Source of the DNA: Glandiceps talaboti
Taxonomy: Eukaryota > Hemichordata > Enteropneusta > Spengelidae
Length of the DNA: 64,000 nucleotides
Assembly (NCBI RefSeq): GCF_964340395.1
Contig: NC_135552.1
Span: forward strand, 27,562,181 to 27,626,180
Reading direction: 5' to 3'
Part shown: positions 52,101 through 58,575 of the stretch, one piece after another
Layout: every line of letters starts with the position of its first letter
Numbering within the stretch: the stretch's first letter is position 1
Position numbers and translations under genes: made by a program
The notes under the pieces: model-generated
Seen by the model: only the letters and a program-made list of their open reading frames with translations
Told to the model about the DNA's origin: nothing
Databases searched by the model: none

Positions 52101-55100
52101 GCCTTATGTTCAGACTTTAAAGGCCCATGATTCAATCCTGAGTACTCTCATCAATGTCACAAGTTACTTTTATCAGTGAAGCCATACGGATTATGTTCAT
52201 GACCAGTAGTTGTGTATTTCTACCAGACAACTGTTTTCATATAACAGATTTTATTCCTCATCTGACATGGGCATTTAAGGTCGTAAGATTTATTGAAGTG
52301 CAGAGTATAACTTTTAAAATTAGTGTTGAGACTTTGAAATACAATAAATGGTAAACACGTCCAACAGTGAATGTCATAAGTCTGTAAGGTTCAGTTTTAG
52401 GAGATCCACAATGTTCTCAGGATGTTTGTAACTCTGAAAATGTCATAAAGCCAATAATTTCAGATATAAAGGCAGTCATCCTAACTACTATCTCCAATTT
52501 ACTTATAAACACTCCATATCTTGGTATTAATGTGTGTATACATACAAATAGTTTTTCCTAGTCTGTTTACCAGCAAGAAATAACTAGTTTACATACTTAA
52601 TGTAGCCTGATTTGTGTGTACCTCGCTATGTAGTCACTCGTTGAGATGGGTTTTTTTTTCGTAATATTGAGCTCAGAATCATGATAGATGTGTCATATTT
52701 TACAGTGTGATGGTGGAAAAGAAAGAAGTACCTCTTTTGTATCATGATGTAGTGGCCATGTTACTTCAGTTTGTCTTATCACTACCTCAACCACTACTCA
52801 AAGGTATGCATAGAATTACTTTAAAGAAAACATTTGATTAGATAGTGAGGGTTATGGGGAGGGCTATAGGAGGAGGGCTATAGGGGGAGGGCTATAGGGG
52901 GGAGGGCTATAGGGGGAGGGCTATAGGAAGGGCTTCCATCTCTATGTTTATCAATCAGTCCATGGCTAGGCATATCTCTGACAAACACATACCAATTTCT
53001 TTCAAACCTTGCACAAAGATGTATGTTACTCACTTTTGTAAGTTGTAACTGAAGCAGCTTATTCAAATGAACCTAATAGGTACAGTACCTGTAGTAGCTT
53101 AGAGGTTTTTCCCTCAGTGAAGACATGGTCATATTCATATTTGGGTTCCATAGAATTATATCAGAAATGTAGCATAAAGCTGTTTGTATGACATTGTTAG
53201 AGAAATTTAATACAGATATACACCCAATACATCCATATTTTTTTATTTAACAGAGCAATTCCTGTGTATAGTCAAGTCAGTTTTCTCACTACTATACATC
53301 CAAGCATTGGCTATCATTAGTTGTAAATTCCCAGAGGGGGAAAGAATAGCATGGCAAGAAAATGGTAGGAAATGGAGAGCAGAGGTAAGTTAACTGTTAT
53401 AATAGTTATGATATACTGAGCAAGGAAATGGAATTTAAAGTGGCACAGGTTGAGTTTATACACTTTTCACTTTAGTGAGAAAACTTGTAGAAAATCTCAA
53501 TTAAACTATTACAATATAATGTTAATACTGTTGGGTGTTTTCTATAACATTACAACTGTCTTCTAGCATTATTAAAAGAGTTGATTGCAAAGTAGGGATT
53601 TCCTTCACATTTGGTTATATATATAGCGGGGGTAAAAAATTACATCATCAGTTCTTTTCTGAGTGATATCTTAATAACCAGTTTGAGTTCATTCACTTGC
53701 AAGTGATGGTTAAGATATGCTTTAGTAACCAGAATACTATGAATATATTTGGAATATTCCATGTCACAGTTACTGGTGAAAAGACTGGATAGAACTAGCA
53801 TACCAGAGTATATATTCCATATTTTTTGTTGAAGCTTTCTCGTGCATGGTATAATGTACAGACAACTTATTACTGTGTATAAAGTATAAGATGTATAGCC
53901 ATAGTTGATCACATTCTGTTTCCTTTCCATTCTATCAGAAAGATGTATTTACACTGGAAGGTTTGATGAGTTATGTGATCACTGTGTTATCACCAAGTTG
54001 GTTATATCTGGATGCAGACATGCTACCTGGCATTGCTGTAAGTACATGATTATAGAAACTGTCAATTTGTATGACCACATACCCCATCAAAAATATTGGA
54101 CTTATTTCAAAACTTGTTTTACAGTTGAAAAAGCCCTGAGGCTCACTTTAACAATAAACTTCTTATGTGTCTCAACTATATAAACACAGTTGTAAGTTAT
54201 TTTCAGATTTACTGAACTTCCTCTTACATTTATTTACAACATGACAAGTTTCAAAATCATTGATTGCAGCGAACACAACAAGACACTACCGACATGCATA
54301 AAACATTGATAAGCACTGCCTATGCTACTTGCATACCAGTTTACTGTATGTATAGTACATAGCATACAGATCAATATAGCAATTTTCATATTTCATCACT
54401 TTGTTTATTCATTATTGAGTCCATGCTTAATGTTCTATGCCAGATACTGCCCTCTATATCTTCATTCCAGAAATGTTTTCTGGCGTTTTAATTTAGCTGC
54501 AAATGATAAAATAGAAATAACATGTTTGTAATCTTCAAAATTTTGGGTTTTTGAAATACAATGTGACTGAATAACCATTGTGTTCTTGTTTCATTTTTGA
54601 CAAGTCTGTCACTTAGTATGACATTTTGTTTGCTATGTATTGTTGATACAGATTTGCCAGGCAGTCTGGTCACCACTGAGTGTAGAGAGTGCCATTCAAC
54701 AGCAATGCTTACCTTTCCTTAGAGTTGCAACACTTCTACAACACTATATATTCAAAGAAGATATCCCTGCATGCCAGGTAAGATGTATGGCAATGTCTTT
54801 ATCAGGTAAGATGTATGGCAATGTCTTTATCAGGTAAGATGTATGGCCATGTCTTTATCAGACTCTTCACCATGATAGTGCTTTAGTCATCTATAAACAC
54901 ACCTCCATACACAACCAGTCCCAGTCTACGTGTTATAGTGACCCTATTTTTTTCCTTCTGTGTCTCATTACCCGACCAACCCAAATTTTCAGCTCCGACA
55001 TCAAAATGAAAAATAATTTTAATTTTCACCCTAGTATTTTGTGGAACAGCGCCCTCTCTGGCAAGAAGAAGCAAATGTCTGAACTGTCAATGTCATCTAC

Positions 55101-57390
55101 AGTCATGGTGGTGATGATGACAACTTGTTTACAAACAGAGCAATTCTTTCATGATGGAAGTTTTTCAAGTGGGGGGGGGGGGGGGGGGCTAAGAACATGC
55201 CAATTGTTATAAGGTAATCGACTGACTAATGAGAAACATAATAAAAAAATAGGATCACCCTTAGCATGAATATTGAGTTGAAAGTTTATCTTAACACAAA
55301 ACTGTTTTGTGGTCTCTCACTTTCAGAATGAAGACATGGAATTTGAAGTATTAGTCAACTACTTAGCTTTGTGTGGTAAACAGCCTGTCAGCAGTTCCAG
55401 TCTGACAAGACAATACAGTCTTAGATGTCTACAATTCACACAAAGTGATCCCAAAGTAGTCATCAAAGTATGGTGTGAAGAACTCAATAAGTTTGTGAAA
55501 AAGCAACAACAAACTGGCAAGGTAAATAAGTCTGTATATATATTGTTGAAGTTGAATTGATGCTAATTTTTTTGGTCAAATTTGTTGTACAGAAAAGTAT
55601 CCTGTCCCTTGAAAATCAGTCATGCAAAGTAACTATAAATATTATTGATAAACATTGATACCATCTATTACATTTATAGCTAAAACAAGAAATGTTCACC
55701 AGACATTTACAGCTAAAACAGGGAGTGTTCACCAGAAGACTGTACATAACATATACATTTACAGCTAAAACAGGGAATGTTCACCAGAAGACTGTACATA
55801 ACATATATATTTATAGCTAAAACAGGGAATGTTCACCAGAAGACTGTACATAACATATACATTTACAGCTAAAACAGGGAATGTTCACCAGAAGACTACA
55901 TAACATATATATTTACAGCTAAAACAGGGAGTGTTCACCAGAAGACTGTACATAACATATACATTTACAGCTAAAACAGGGAATGTTCACCAGAAGACTG
56001 TACATAACATATATATTTATAGCTAAAACAGGGAGTGTTCACCAGAAGACTGTACATAACATATATATTTACAGCTAAAACAGGGAGTGTTCACCAGAAG
56101 ACTGTACATAACATATATATTTACAGCTAAAACAGGGAGTGTTCACCAGAAGACTGTACATAACATATATATTTACAGCTAAAACAGGGAATGTTCACCA
56201 GAAGACTGTACATAACATATATATTTACAGCTAAAACAGGGAGTGTTCACCAGAAGACTGTACATAACATATATATTTAATGCTCAAAGCTGATCATTTT
56301 GCAAGTTGAGGTAGTTGTTTTACGCTGCTAGACAAGAGTACTTTCATTGTTGAAAACAGCAAGATTGTGATTGAAGAGAGAGTTTTGTTTATGTTTTTTT
56401 TTAGCTTTTTAAACTTCCCTCAATAACAATCATGCTTTATTCAGCAGCAAAAGTGTTGTTACATAAACCTAAACTTTCAAAACTCAGCTTTGATTGTAAA
56501 TGTAAATGTTACAAATAATCGTCTAGTGAACCTTGTCTGTTTTAGCTGTAAGCAGTCCAAAAAATATACTGTGTTGTAGTATTATTAGGACAGTGGCACT
56601 TTAGGGTTATTTACTTAAAGCTGTATATATACATTATTGATACTTTCCTGTTCATGAGTACTACATAATTTGTAAGTTCATTTTAATCTGTGAGTATTTT
56701 TTTCATTTCCTTTCACAGAATCTACTTTTATATAATCCAACCTACTATCCACCTAGACTTCTAGGACTACCACCAAACTATGATCAGATCTTCCAATATT
56801 ATCGAAAGAAGCAATGTCATGTATGCTGTCAGGTTCCTACAGAGCCAGCAGTGTGTCTTGTCTGTGGTATGTTGGTTTGTCTCAAGACTGATTGCTGTAA
56901 GCAACAAAACCTCCTTGAGTCAATGCAGGTGAGTTAATCAGAGTGAAAAAAAAAGACTTCTGAAAGTGTCAGATACTGAGAGAATATGTTTATGAGTGAG
57001 TCGACCAATGAGATAGTGAAATAGGAATGATAGATGACTTCCTTGAACTAGGATGGCATGACATCAGGTAGTGGAAAATGTTTTATTCATGGTTCCAAAA
57101 ATAATGAATAAAAATTATTCACTTTGGAGAGGAAGTTTGAAATAATTGTCATTGTGTCACTCCAATCCTTCAACTACAGGCTTTGATCACATACATTCAA
57201 ATCTGGCACAAAAGTCAAATTATGTAAGGAACACATTTAAACTTAGCACAAAGGTCAATTATATTAAGGAACACATGCATGTCATGTTGTTTTTTGACCT
57301 GGGAAACAGTTCCTTCACCAAAGACATATTATTGCTATGGAAAATGTGCTATTGGCAAACTAGTAAAGTTAGACAGAAATGTTGTTGCCG

Positions 57391-57425
<35 letters not shown>

Positions 57426-58575
57426 AGCATTGTTTTACTTGTTGTATGTGGTATATTACGCATGTTGATGATAGTGGTGCCTTGGTTATGTAGATGTAAT
57501 GACCCAGTAATTGAGATAGTGTATTACTGTAAACACTGAATGAAGATGAATGTGCCACCATTTAAGAAATAATCAGAGATGTCACCGTACTGTGGGTGTA
57601 ATTATATCAATGTCTGTTGATAGCTTATATCAGAGATGCCACCCTACTGTGGGTGTAATTACATCAATGTCTGTTGATAGCTTTTAAGTCTGTGTCTGTT
57701 AACTAGTTTCCCTGATAGTTGATCTGCCATTGTCCTAATATTGAATCAATGAATCCATCCCTATAATTCACAAGATATAAATATGATTGATTACAGCATG
57801 CTGTCAATTGTGGTGCTGGGACAGCGTTGTACCTGGGTGTCAATTCTTCCACAGTTATAATCATCAGGAATCAGAGAGCATGTGCTTGGGGTTCACTTTA
57901 TCTGGACAGCCATGGTGAAGAAGACAGAGATCTCAGGTAATGAAATTACCATGGAAACAGAAATATGTAGAATGATGTTGTAGAATCACACTATAACTTG
58001 TTCCTTTGTGTATCAGTGTCATAACATTGGTTCAAAGACTAACAATATTAGATTGACAATTTCTATGAAAAGATGATGGTGAGTAACTAACTTTGTGTAA
58101 TGATTTCACAAGGACCAGCAACAAGATTTCATATACTGATGTAGCAAAAGTCTTGTATTGGTTCAAGAAATAGACTCAGTCCAACTACAACAATTGGAGT
58201 TAAAAGAAGTGGGTGGGAGTACATCTAAATGTTGGCAAAGTGTGAGGTAGAAATTAAAGATGTCTCGACCAGTCACTAAAAGTCTTGGTTTGAACAAAGT
58301 GATATGTAAGGTACATTTGTCTTATTAAAAGTGAGAAACAAAGATGGTTATGGCTTGGTGTTGAAAGACATGTTTATATTTACACAAAGATATTATGTAT
58401 CCATGTCAAAATCTTTTGTCGGTAAGTAGTTCATGATTCTAATTTCTTCCCATACAGGAGAGGAAAACCACTGTACCTTAGCAAAGAGAGGTTCAGGGTA
58501 TTGGAACAGTTGTGGAGAACCCTGACTATTGACCATTCTTGCAAAAGATGGATGTGGCACAATAACAGACTTTAA
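21233..58575 (+). CDS. UBR3: UBR3 E3 ubiquitin-protein ligase, complete
   Basis: RING E3 ligase of the UBR family; animal UBR3 ubiquitinates substrates but is not a classical N-degron reader. Exons: 21233-21654, 23306-23442, 24909-25046, 27478-27606, 28227-28360, 28608-28836, 29331-29510, 30376-30509, 30979-31131, 31390-31479, 31746-31874, 32210-32396, 34612-34757, 35531-35694, 35969-36116, 36901-36996, 37482-37616, 38060-38736, 39176-39267, 39637-39798, 40286-40419, 40812-40922, 41469-41672, 42371-42504, 51235-51317, 51896-52004, 52706-52803, 53254-53384, 53939-54037, 54652-54777, 55327-55521, 56719-56928, 57797-57936, 58458-58575. All splice phases agree and the total is 5,574 nt (1,857 aa), close to human UBR3 (about 1,888). 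Domains: UBR box (79-148), helical body, acidic Ser/Thr-rich region, RING-H2 (about 1,203-1,335) and a Cys-rich C-terminal domain. The start ATG sits in AATATGGCGG. Intron 24 holds a young antisense retrotransposon. Confidence 0.95.
21908..22012 (+). repeat. ~54-bp tandem duplication in UBR3 intron 1
   Basis: Two almost identical copies of TACGGTGGGAATATAATAGT followed by TACACCTCAATGTCCACCAT. Confidence 0.85.
22818..23127 (+). repeat. ~40-bp tandem array in UBR3 intron 1
   Basis: About eight copies of a unit built from CACAGTGAGATCTTATCTGA and CATATGTGGATTTGTGTC, varying by 2-3 bp in length. It ends 178 bp before exon 2. Confidence 0.9.
24268..24714. mobile_element. Possible nonautonomous DNA transposon with 12-bp TIRs
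   Basis: AGAGAGGTTTAG at 24,268-24,279 is matched by its exact inverse CTAAACCTCTCT at 24,703-24,714, and both ends are flanked by ATT. The interior (447 bp overall) has no transposase. It lies in UBR3 intron 2, 194 bp before exon 3. The target duplication is too short to fix the superfamily. Confidence 0.45.
25130..25210 (+). repeat. Dispersed repeat with GGCCACTAGG core (copy 1)
   Basis: Reads AGACAAAAGATATTATAG then TTTGGCCACTAGGAGTGCTG. Related copies are at 29,100-29,165 (+), 41,835-41,895 (-) and 63,235-63,375 (-). Confidence 0.7.
25469..27198. repeat. 51-bp minisatellite, about 34 copies, in UBR3 intron 3
   Basis: The unit begins GGAGCTACATAGATATTGTC and continues TTTTATTCTAGACCAGTCAG with an AAAATAACTCT end. 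Units vary mainly at the GGAGCTACAT/AGAGTTACAT and TATTCTAG/TATGCTAG positions, in a patchy higher-order pattern. Since 51 is divisible by 3, the minus strand stays open in long stretches (17-aa repeat [17 protein letters not shown]). It lies inside an intron, so coding use is not supported. Confidence 0.95.
27768..27920. repeat. 35-bp tandem repeat, about 4.4 copies
   Basis: The unit is CTGAAGGCTCTGTTGAGGGT plus GCCCAACCAGAGAGA, copies nearly identical. In UBR3 intron 4. Confidence 0.92.
28472..28546. repeat. (CA)n microsatellite
   Basis: Pure dinucleotide run of about 37 units in UBR3 intron 5, 60 bp before exon 6. Confidence 0.97.
29100..29165 (+). repeat. Dispersed repeat with CCACTGGGGGCGCT core (copy 2)
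   Basis: GTATAGTTTGGCCACTGGGG followed by GCGCTATTCAG; the core at 29,132-29,145 resembles a CTCF recognition core. UBR3 intron 6. Confidence 0.65.
29915..30170 (+). mobile_element. SINE (family A), longest copy
   Basis: Reads TTAGTCAACCCAGCTGTATA, GGGACCTGGTAGGATAGAGG, TGCTTATAAATGCTGCCATG, GTATGCTCCCAGGGAGTTGA and a 3' TAGCACAGAGTGGGAAAG, ending in an ATT-rich tail. Partial copies at 2,586-2,700 and 38,819-38,990 share the 5' half and extend it to a tRNA-like B box. It is therefore inferred to be a 5'-truncated tRNA-derived SINE. UBR3 intron 7. Confidence 0.65.
31871..31975 (+). repeat. Duplicated donor-adjacent sequence of UBR3 exon 11
   Basis: The donor and following intron (GTAAGTTATCATACAAATATG at 31,875) recur about 58 bp later as ATAAGTTATCATACAGATTTG, with GT changed to AT so the copy cannot act as a donor. 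Confidence 0.75.
32580..33228. repeat. (CATA)n-dominated compound microsatellite
   Basis: Long ACAT runs with embedded (ACAG), (GATA), (CATG) and (CACG) blocks in UBR3 intron 12. It yields artefactual MYVCMYVC and HTYIHTYI open frames on both strands. Confidence 0.97.
33445..34541. repeat. 1.1-kb polypyrimidine minisatellite in UBR3 intron 12
   Basis: Built of 6-bp modules (CCTTCT, CCACCT, CTACCT, CTGTAC) in a higher-order pattern such as TCCTTCTCCACCTCTACCTC then CACCTGTACC. The + strand is almost entirely pyrimidine apart from regularly spaced A and G. It ends 70 bp before exon 13. Long open frames in three registers arise because the modules are multiples of 3. Confidence 0.95.
35601..35910 (+). 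repeat. Triplicated 3' end of UBR3 exon 14 with its donor
   Basis: A unit of 96-100 bp starting AAGTATGGGCC begins at 35,601 (inside exon 14), 35,697, 35,794 and, partially, 35,894. The true donor GTAAGT is at 35,695 and an intact copy of it at 35,792. Intronic copies share one inserted A (ACATAAAACGAG versus ACATAAACGAG), which breaks the exon reading frame. Confidence 0.9.
36190..36482 (+). repeat. ~48-bp tandem repeat, about 6 copies
   Basis: The unit is AAAATGACAGTGTCTTTATA with TCACATACCCAGCTATCTGC and AAAGCATC. In UBR3 intron 15. Confidence 0.93.
38060..38736 (+). CDS. UBR3: UBR3 exon 18: large acidic, Ser/Thr-rich exon
   Basis: This 677-nt exon is by far the largest internal exon. 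It encodes a folded start ([18 protein letters not shown]), an acidic low-complexity stretch ([20 protein letters not shown]), a Thr/Pro/Gln-rich linker, and a returning conserved segment with [18 protein letters not shown]. The linker is likely disordered. Exon 19 follows in phase 2 with a basic coiled-coil-like [16 protein letters not shown]. Confidence 0.9.
38819..38990 (-). mobile_element. SINE (family A) fragment
   Basis: On the minus strand it reads GAGATTTGAACC (B-box-like) and GGTAGGATAGAGGTTGCAAT; the GGTAGGATAGAGGTT block is duplicated. UBR3 intron 18. Confidence 0.55.
39637..41672 (+). CDS. UBR3: UBR3 exons 20-23: RING-H2 domain split over four exons
   Basis: Exon 20 (39,637-39,798) gives the first zinc pair YDCVICGQ. 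Exon 21 (40,286-40,419) is the insert. Exon 22 (40,812-40,922) gives [11 protein letters not shown], fitting C-x-H-x2-H-x2-C. Exon 23 (41,469-41,672) gives the last pair FTCPLC. The long insertion between zinc pairs is characteristic of UBR-type RING domains, which recruit the E2. Confidence 0.92.
39753..39903 (+). repeat. Intronic copy of the UBR3 exon 20 tail
   Basis: Exon 20 ends CAAGATCATCCTATGGGTAT ... CAAGCTACTAGTG before GTAAGT. About 99 bp downstream the intron has CAAGATCATACCATAAGTAT ... CAAGCTACTAATG followed by TCTAAT, a diverged copy whose donor is lost. Confidence 0.8.
40069..40122. repeat. (GT)n microsatellite
   Basis: About 26 GT units in UBR3 intron 20, with one interruption near the start. 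Confidence 0.96.
40387..40489 (+). repeat. Tandem duplication of the UBR3 exon 21 tail
   Basis: AGACTGAGTACATTACAGAA begins at 40,387 (exon) and again at 40,441 (intron), 54 bp apart. The copy has GATAATGTTATT where the exon has GATGATGTAAGT, so the donor is lost. Confidence 0.9.
40636..40826 (+). repeat. Triplicated acceptor and start of UBR3 exon 22
   Basis: Three 62-bp units end in TACATTTGTACAG plus the exon start (GCATCATGTCTACAA). Acceptor AGs are at 40,686-40,687, 40,748-40,749 and the true one at 40,810-40,811. Use of the middle acceptor gives an in-frame stop after six codons. Confidence 0.92.
41124..41149. repeat. Poly(G) run of 26
   Basis: Homopolymer in UBR3 intron 22. Shorter G runs lie near 55,171-55,188 and 62,504-62,520. 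Length is likely unreliable in the assembly. Confidence 0.9.
41835..41895 (-). repeat. Dispersed repeat with GGCCACTAGGGG core (copy 3)
   Basis: The plus strand reads GAATAGCATCCCCTAGTGGCC, the inverse of the CACTAGGGG core, followed by AAACTGTGAAATTTTT. UBR3 intron 23. Confidence 0.65.
42815..43461 (-). repeat. 3' LTR of the retrotransposon (left copy)
   Basis: 647 bp, TG...CA ends. It differs from the right copy by one base near 42,844 (CCCAGAGGCGCG versus CCCAGGGCGCG). It contains a direct repeat of about 38 bp (42,985-43,022 and 43,295-43,332). Confidence 0.97.
43462..43470 (-). promoter_or_regulatory. Polypurine tract
   Basis: AGGGGAGGA on the minus strand directly abuts the 3' LTR start (TGTGACCC). 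This is the expected plus-strand primer position, about 60 nt after the pol stop. Confidence 0.85.
43532..48142 (-). CDS. pol: Pol polyprotein of the retrotransposon
   Basis: One open frame of about 1,530 residues. Residue numbers count from a GTG at 48,130, but the frame is open back to 48,175 and has no ATG near the start, so it is probably made only as Gag-Pol. Order: aspartic protease with ALIDTGSQ (Asp70), RT about 445-615 with YLDD at 566-569, RNase H about 722-840 (TDAS, with the trailing TDNNP), integrase zinc motif H972, H977, C1004, C1007 and catalytic D1039, D1098, E1134 (spacing D-58-D-35-E), a GPY/F-like module with GDRVLVVD, then an acidic tail of about 200 residues ([13 protein letters not shown]). 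All catalytic residues are present. The frame ends with TAG at 43,532-43,534. Confidence 0.95.
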   Translation of the reverse strand, partial: RVKSVAEGQATGSPVNTSPIEKLAADLKQNQLNLQRDIGVQSTVPPEELHQQLVGPVNEDTVMVNGITCSALIDTGSQITSVTDVFVSQHPELSHQQLKSSSVAIEGATAHLVPYVGVIDLNLEFLGQQFKGVPAFVVPTTEYRTRVPLLVGTNVIRASRDHLKSTRGRSYLSLVKGESVVWYDAFRQTGKAECGDKSGRVGCAKYTGRRPCTIPPESEIHVSCRAPRALGDGPYTVMVEGPRCQSKGAGLVIGRSIGTVQDGHVVVRVCNLSARPVKIHHNTTLADLHVNVQVQDTLSSGQGPRVTKVLKQCDVNGDDTNNRKGRAAKRTSNGNSKGSLRHRSRPPTRSGSKPVSSQNTVHDNCGVDLTNAATESPGQLKKLQDLLRRNTDVFSQHPLDYGCTSTVQHEIPLVDDKPFRLPHRRIPPSQYQDVLQHIKDMEATDVIRPSKSPFASPIVVVRKKDGTLRICIDYRKLNSQSIRDAYPLPRMDEALEALGKSKYFSSLDLTSGYWQVEVAEKDRHKTAFTTPMGLYEANRMPFGLQNSPATFSRLMMSCLGDQNFSTVLIYLDDIVVFSESFEQHLARLQLVFDRLRQHGLKLKPKKCHFLQSEVKYLGHVVSAKGVNTDPEKIEKVREWKRPTNYKEVLQFLGFSGYYRKFVKGYSQIAAPLNRLTSGDARKKKGKKKVQERPAFVWTSECEHAFQQLKEKLTTAPVLGFPDFSLPFTLQTDASIDGLGAVLAQTQEGQERVIAYASRGLKPAETRYPAHKLEFLCLKWAVTDKFKDYLYGNRFTAWTDNNPLAYVKTTAKLDATGQRWISQLAMFDFDIRYRPGKSNANADGLSRMPREDVAATLDIVSATIRKKECEPNNDSLEQKPMHGTQVLPGMSPLELNLAQEEDQVIGKVLIWKQEKKRPSRRVRAKVSKETNLLLKQWERLSIRDNVLVRSTHTSTGMESWQLVLPEKMRDHVLEGLHDGNGHLGFDKTMDLVRARFYWPKMQSFVKNWCETCKRCVLRKSPPTSTRVPLVNIRTTAPMELVCIDFLSLEKSKGGEENVLVVTDHFTRYAQAYATKDQKAVTVAKVLWKEFFCHYGFPRRLHADQGRNFESALVKELCAITGAKKSRTTPYHPQGNGMTERFNQTLLNMLGTLDPTRKRNWTEYLGSMTHAYNSTRHESTGYPPFYLMFMRNPRLPVDLAFGVSEHSSETADQSEYAEDLSRRLKESYSEAIRQADKARERQKKTYDKRTKEGMELHPGDRVLVVDKSPTIGKHKLRDKWESIPYIVLSKNPDLPVYDIQVEDGDRVRTLHRNMLKPCTFLTAEDREYQVNGKEDKKQDAIVNDDSNVEPSSGSDDDDDMSDQGDIVKIHCPSGDALYTSFVESESALSPLQIPEMTKEPATGVAPERISTPAERLDSTIDAVGHSDELQSDLVPPLECIGADPSVGCRTGLPSNLMETIAEEGHLGNDPDEFFDAMGAEPTVTDSPVQLRDEHQKEATPDMTEIPGQRRYPVRQRRQPDRLTYYSMALLCELLKSRI
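48109..48148 (-). promoter_or_regulatory. Predicted -1 ribosomal frameshift site between gag and pol
   Basis: On the minus strand the heptamer TTTAAAC (48,148-48,142) is in the X-XXY-YYZ register of gag (TTA AAC), two codons before the gag stop TAA (48,138-48,136). Pol is in the -1 frame and overlaps gag by about 40 nt. After a 9-nt spacer, 48,132-48,125 can pair with 48,116-48,109 in an 8-bp stem with one G-U pair. The 8-nt loop contains AGGGC, which can pair with GCCCT at 48,090-48,086 to make an H-type pseudoknot. Heptamer, spacing and fold match known -1 sites; function is inferred. Confidence 0.85.
48136..49629 (-). CDS. gag: Gag polyprotein of the retrotransposon
   Basis: The start chosen is the ATG at 49,629 (GTTGCCATGGCAAC, strong Kozak), giving 497 aa. 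The frame is open 24 codons further upstream, but that extension has poor context. The N-terminal half is Pro/Ser/Thr-rich with a run PPPPPPPV. The middle is a capsid-like helical region ([49 protein letters not shown]). Next come a basic segment and a coiled-coil-like [14 protein letters not shown] single CCHC zinc knuckle ([16 protein letters not shown]2CX4HX4C) lies about 30 residues from the end. It forms the particle and binds genomic RNA. Confidence 0.93.
   Translation of the reverse strand: MATGTNPELDASFAAMESGYGTAARDEPEPGTLSLNPSQVAVTHVPLYSTPKLPRHTSRSQYSSTPLHTTTTPSHSHALSTPIGSGLNVLGMSGPGNQPPPPPPPVSSTTIQGVNLQLSPGNVTYPSLVDGSVHVPSSGGLPQPVVGGTQKFSGAPLIGQGQLAGQPMTHIPENSQPTFTPTHTPHFNMTSSHQIKNVPNFTGSPDCKVLIDDWIRDTQYLLNAGAMPTTLQFQTIVRNLGGEARKLVLNLPVHEQTAERAFEELRAEYGDLRCPLDPMAEFYSRLQQPNESACSYAIALDAVLRSIEERQHGGRQLPDRDYRLTHQFMRGLHEEEVYNRLDPMQPWRMTFKDLRDQLRRLAHEKRRVKVESKSKKVSSQPVVIQGGDQVTKNEKPTKQNVLKSELSELTELVKQIATSQEKQASKVIDLEEKLSGLALKDKGNSSGSAQSTSGSRQRRQTSGPITCFKCGQEGHISSGCRSKSRGKEASTNTPLNE
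49702..50505 (-). other. Retrotransposon 5' leader
   Basis: Untranslated region between the primer site and gag, AT-rich, no long frame in the element's sense. It is expected to hold packaging and dimerisation signals; none can be identified by eye. Confidence 0.6.
50506..50524 (-). promoter_or_regulatory. Primer-binding site matching tRNA-Trp
   Basis: The + strand here, AATCACGTCGGGGTCACCA, equals the 3' end of eukaryotic tRNA-Trp including CCA, as I recall the conserved animal sequence. On the element's sense strand it starts TGGTGACCCC, 2 nt after the 5' LTR. tRNA-Trp priming is known in some Ty3/gypsy lineages such as CsRn1 and in avian retroviruses. Confidence 0.9.
50527..51172 (-). repeat. 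5' LTR of the retrotransposon (right copy)
   Basis: 646 bp, promoter-bearing copy. On the minus strand, possible TATA boxes are CTTTATACC (51,107-51,115) and TTTATATTTA (about 51,123-51,132). It has the same internal direct repeat as the left LTR. Confidence 0.96.
51735..51845. other. Imperfect hairpin in UBR3 intron 25
   Basis: GCTTGCAGTGTT near 51,747 is matched by its inverse AACACTGCAAGC near 51,815, with further pairing of TGCTGCA and CTTTCA toward the loop. It could be a decayed foldback element or a transcribed hairpin. Confidence 0.5.
52855..52930 (+). repeat. GGGCTATAGGGGGAG short tandem repeat
   Basis: Five units of 14-16 bp in UBR3 intron 27. Confidence 0.85.
54775..54861 (+). 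repeat. Triplicated donor site of UBR3 exon 30
   Basis: A 28-bp unit AGGTAAGATGTATGGCAATG plus TCTTTATC is repeated three times. Donor GTs occur at 54,778 (true, in phase), 54,806 and 54,834, all as AGGTAAGA. The second and third would add 28 or 56 nt and shift the frame. Confidence 0.95.
55676..56278 (+). repeat. ~52-bp tandem repeat, about 11 copies
   Basis: The unit is ACAGCTAAAACAGGGAGTGT with TCACCAGAAGACTGTACATA and ACATATATATTT. In UBR3 intron 31. Each unit contains a TTTACAG acceptor-like triplet run. Confidence 0.93.
56719..58575 (+). CDS. UBR3: UBR3 exons 32-34: Cys-rich C-terminal (UAIN-like) domain
   Basis: Exon 32 (56,719-56,928) encodes a zinc-type cluster [18 protein letters not shown] followed by LVCLKTDCC. 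Exon 33 (57,797-57,936) encodes [15 protein letters not shown], the strand [14 protein letters not shown] and [14 protein letters not shown]. Exon 34 (58,458-58,575) ends [18 protein letters not shown] ... [10 protein letters not shown] and stop TAA (58,573-58,575). This matches the C-terminal autoinhibitory-type domain shared by UBR1, UBR2 and UBR3. Confidence 0.9.
57376..57426. repeat. (GTT)n microsatellite
   Basis: Trinucleotide run in UBR3 intron 32. Confidence 0.9.
57569..57690 (+). repeat. ~58-bp duplication of a dispersed ATCAGAGATGCCACC repeat
   Basis: Two copies of ATCAGAGATGCCACCCTACT plus GTGGGTGTAATTACATCAAT. Related copies occur as a pair at 42,170-42,240 in intron 23. Confidence 0.8.
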
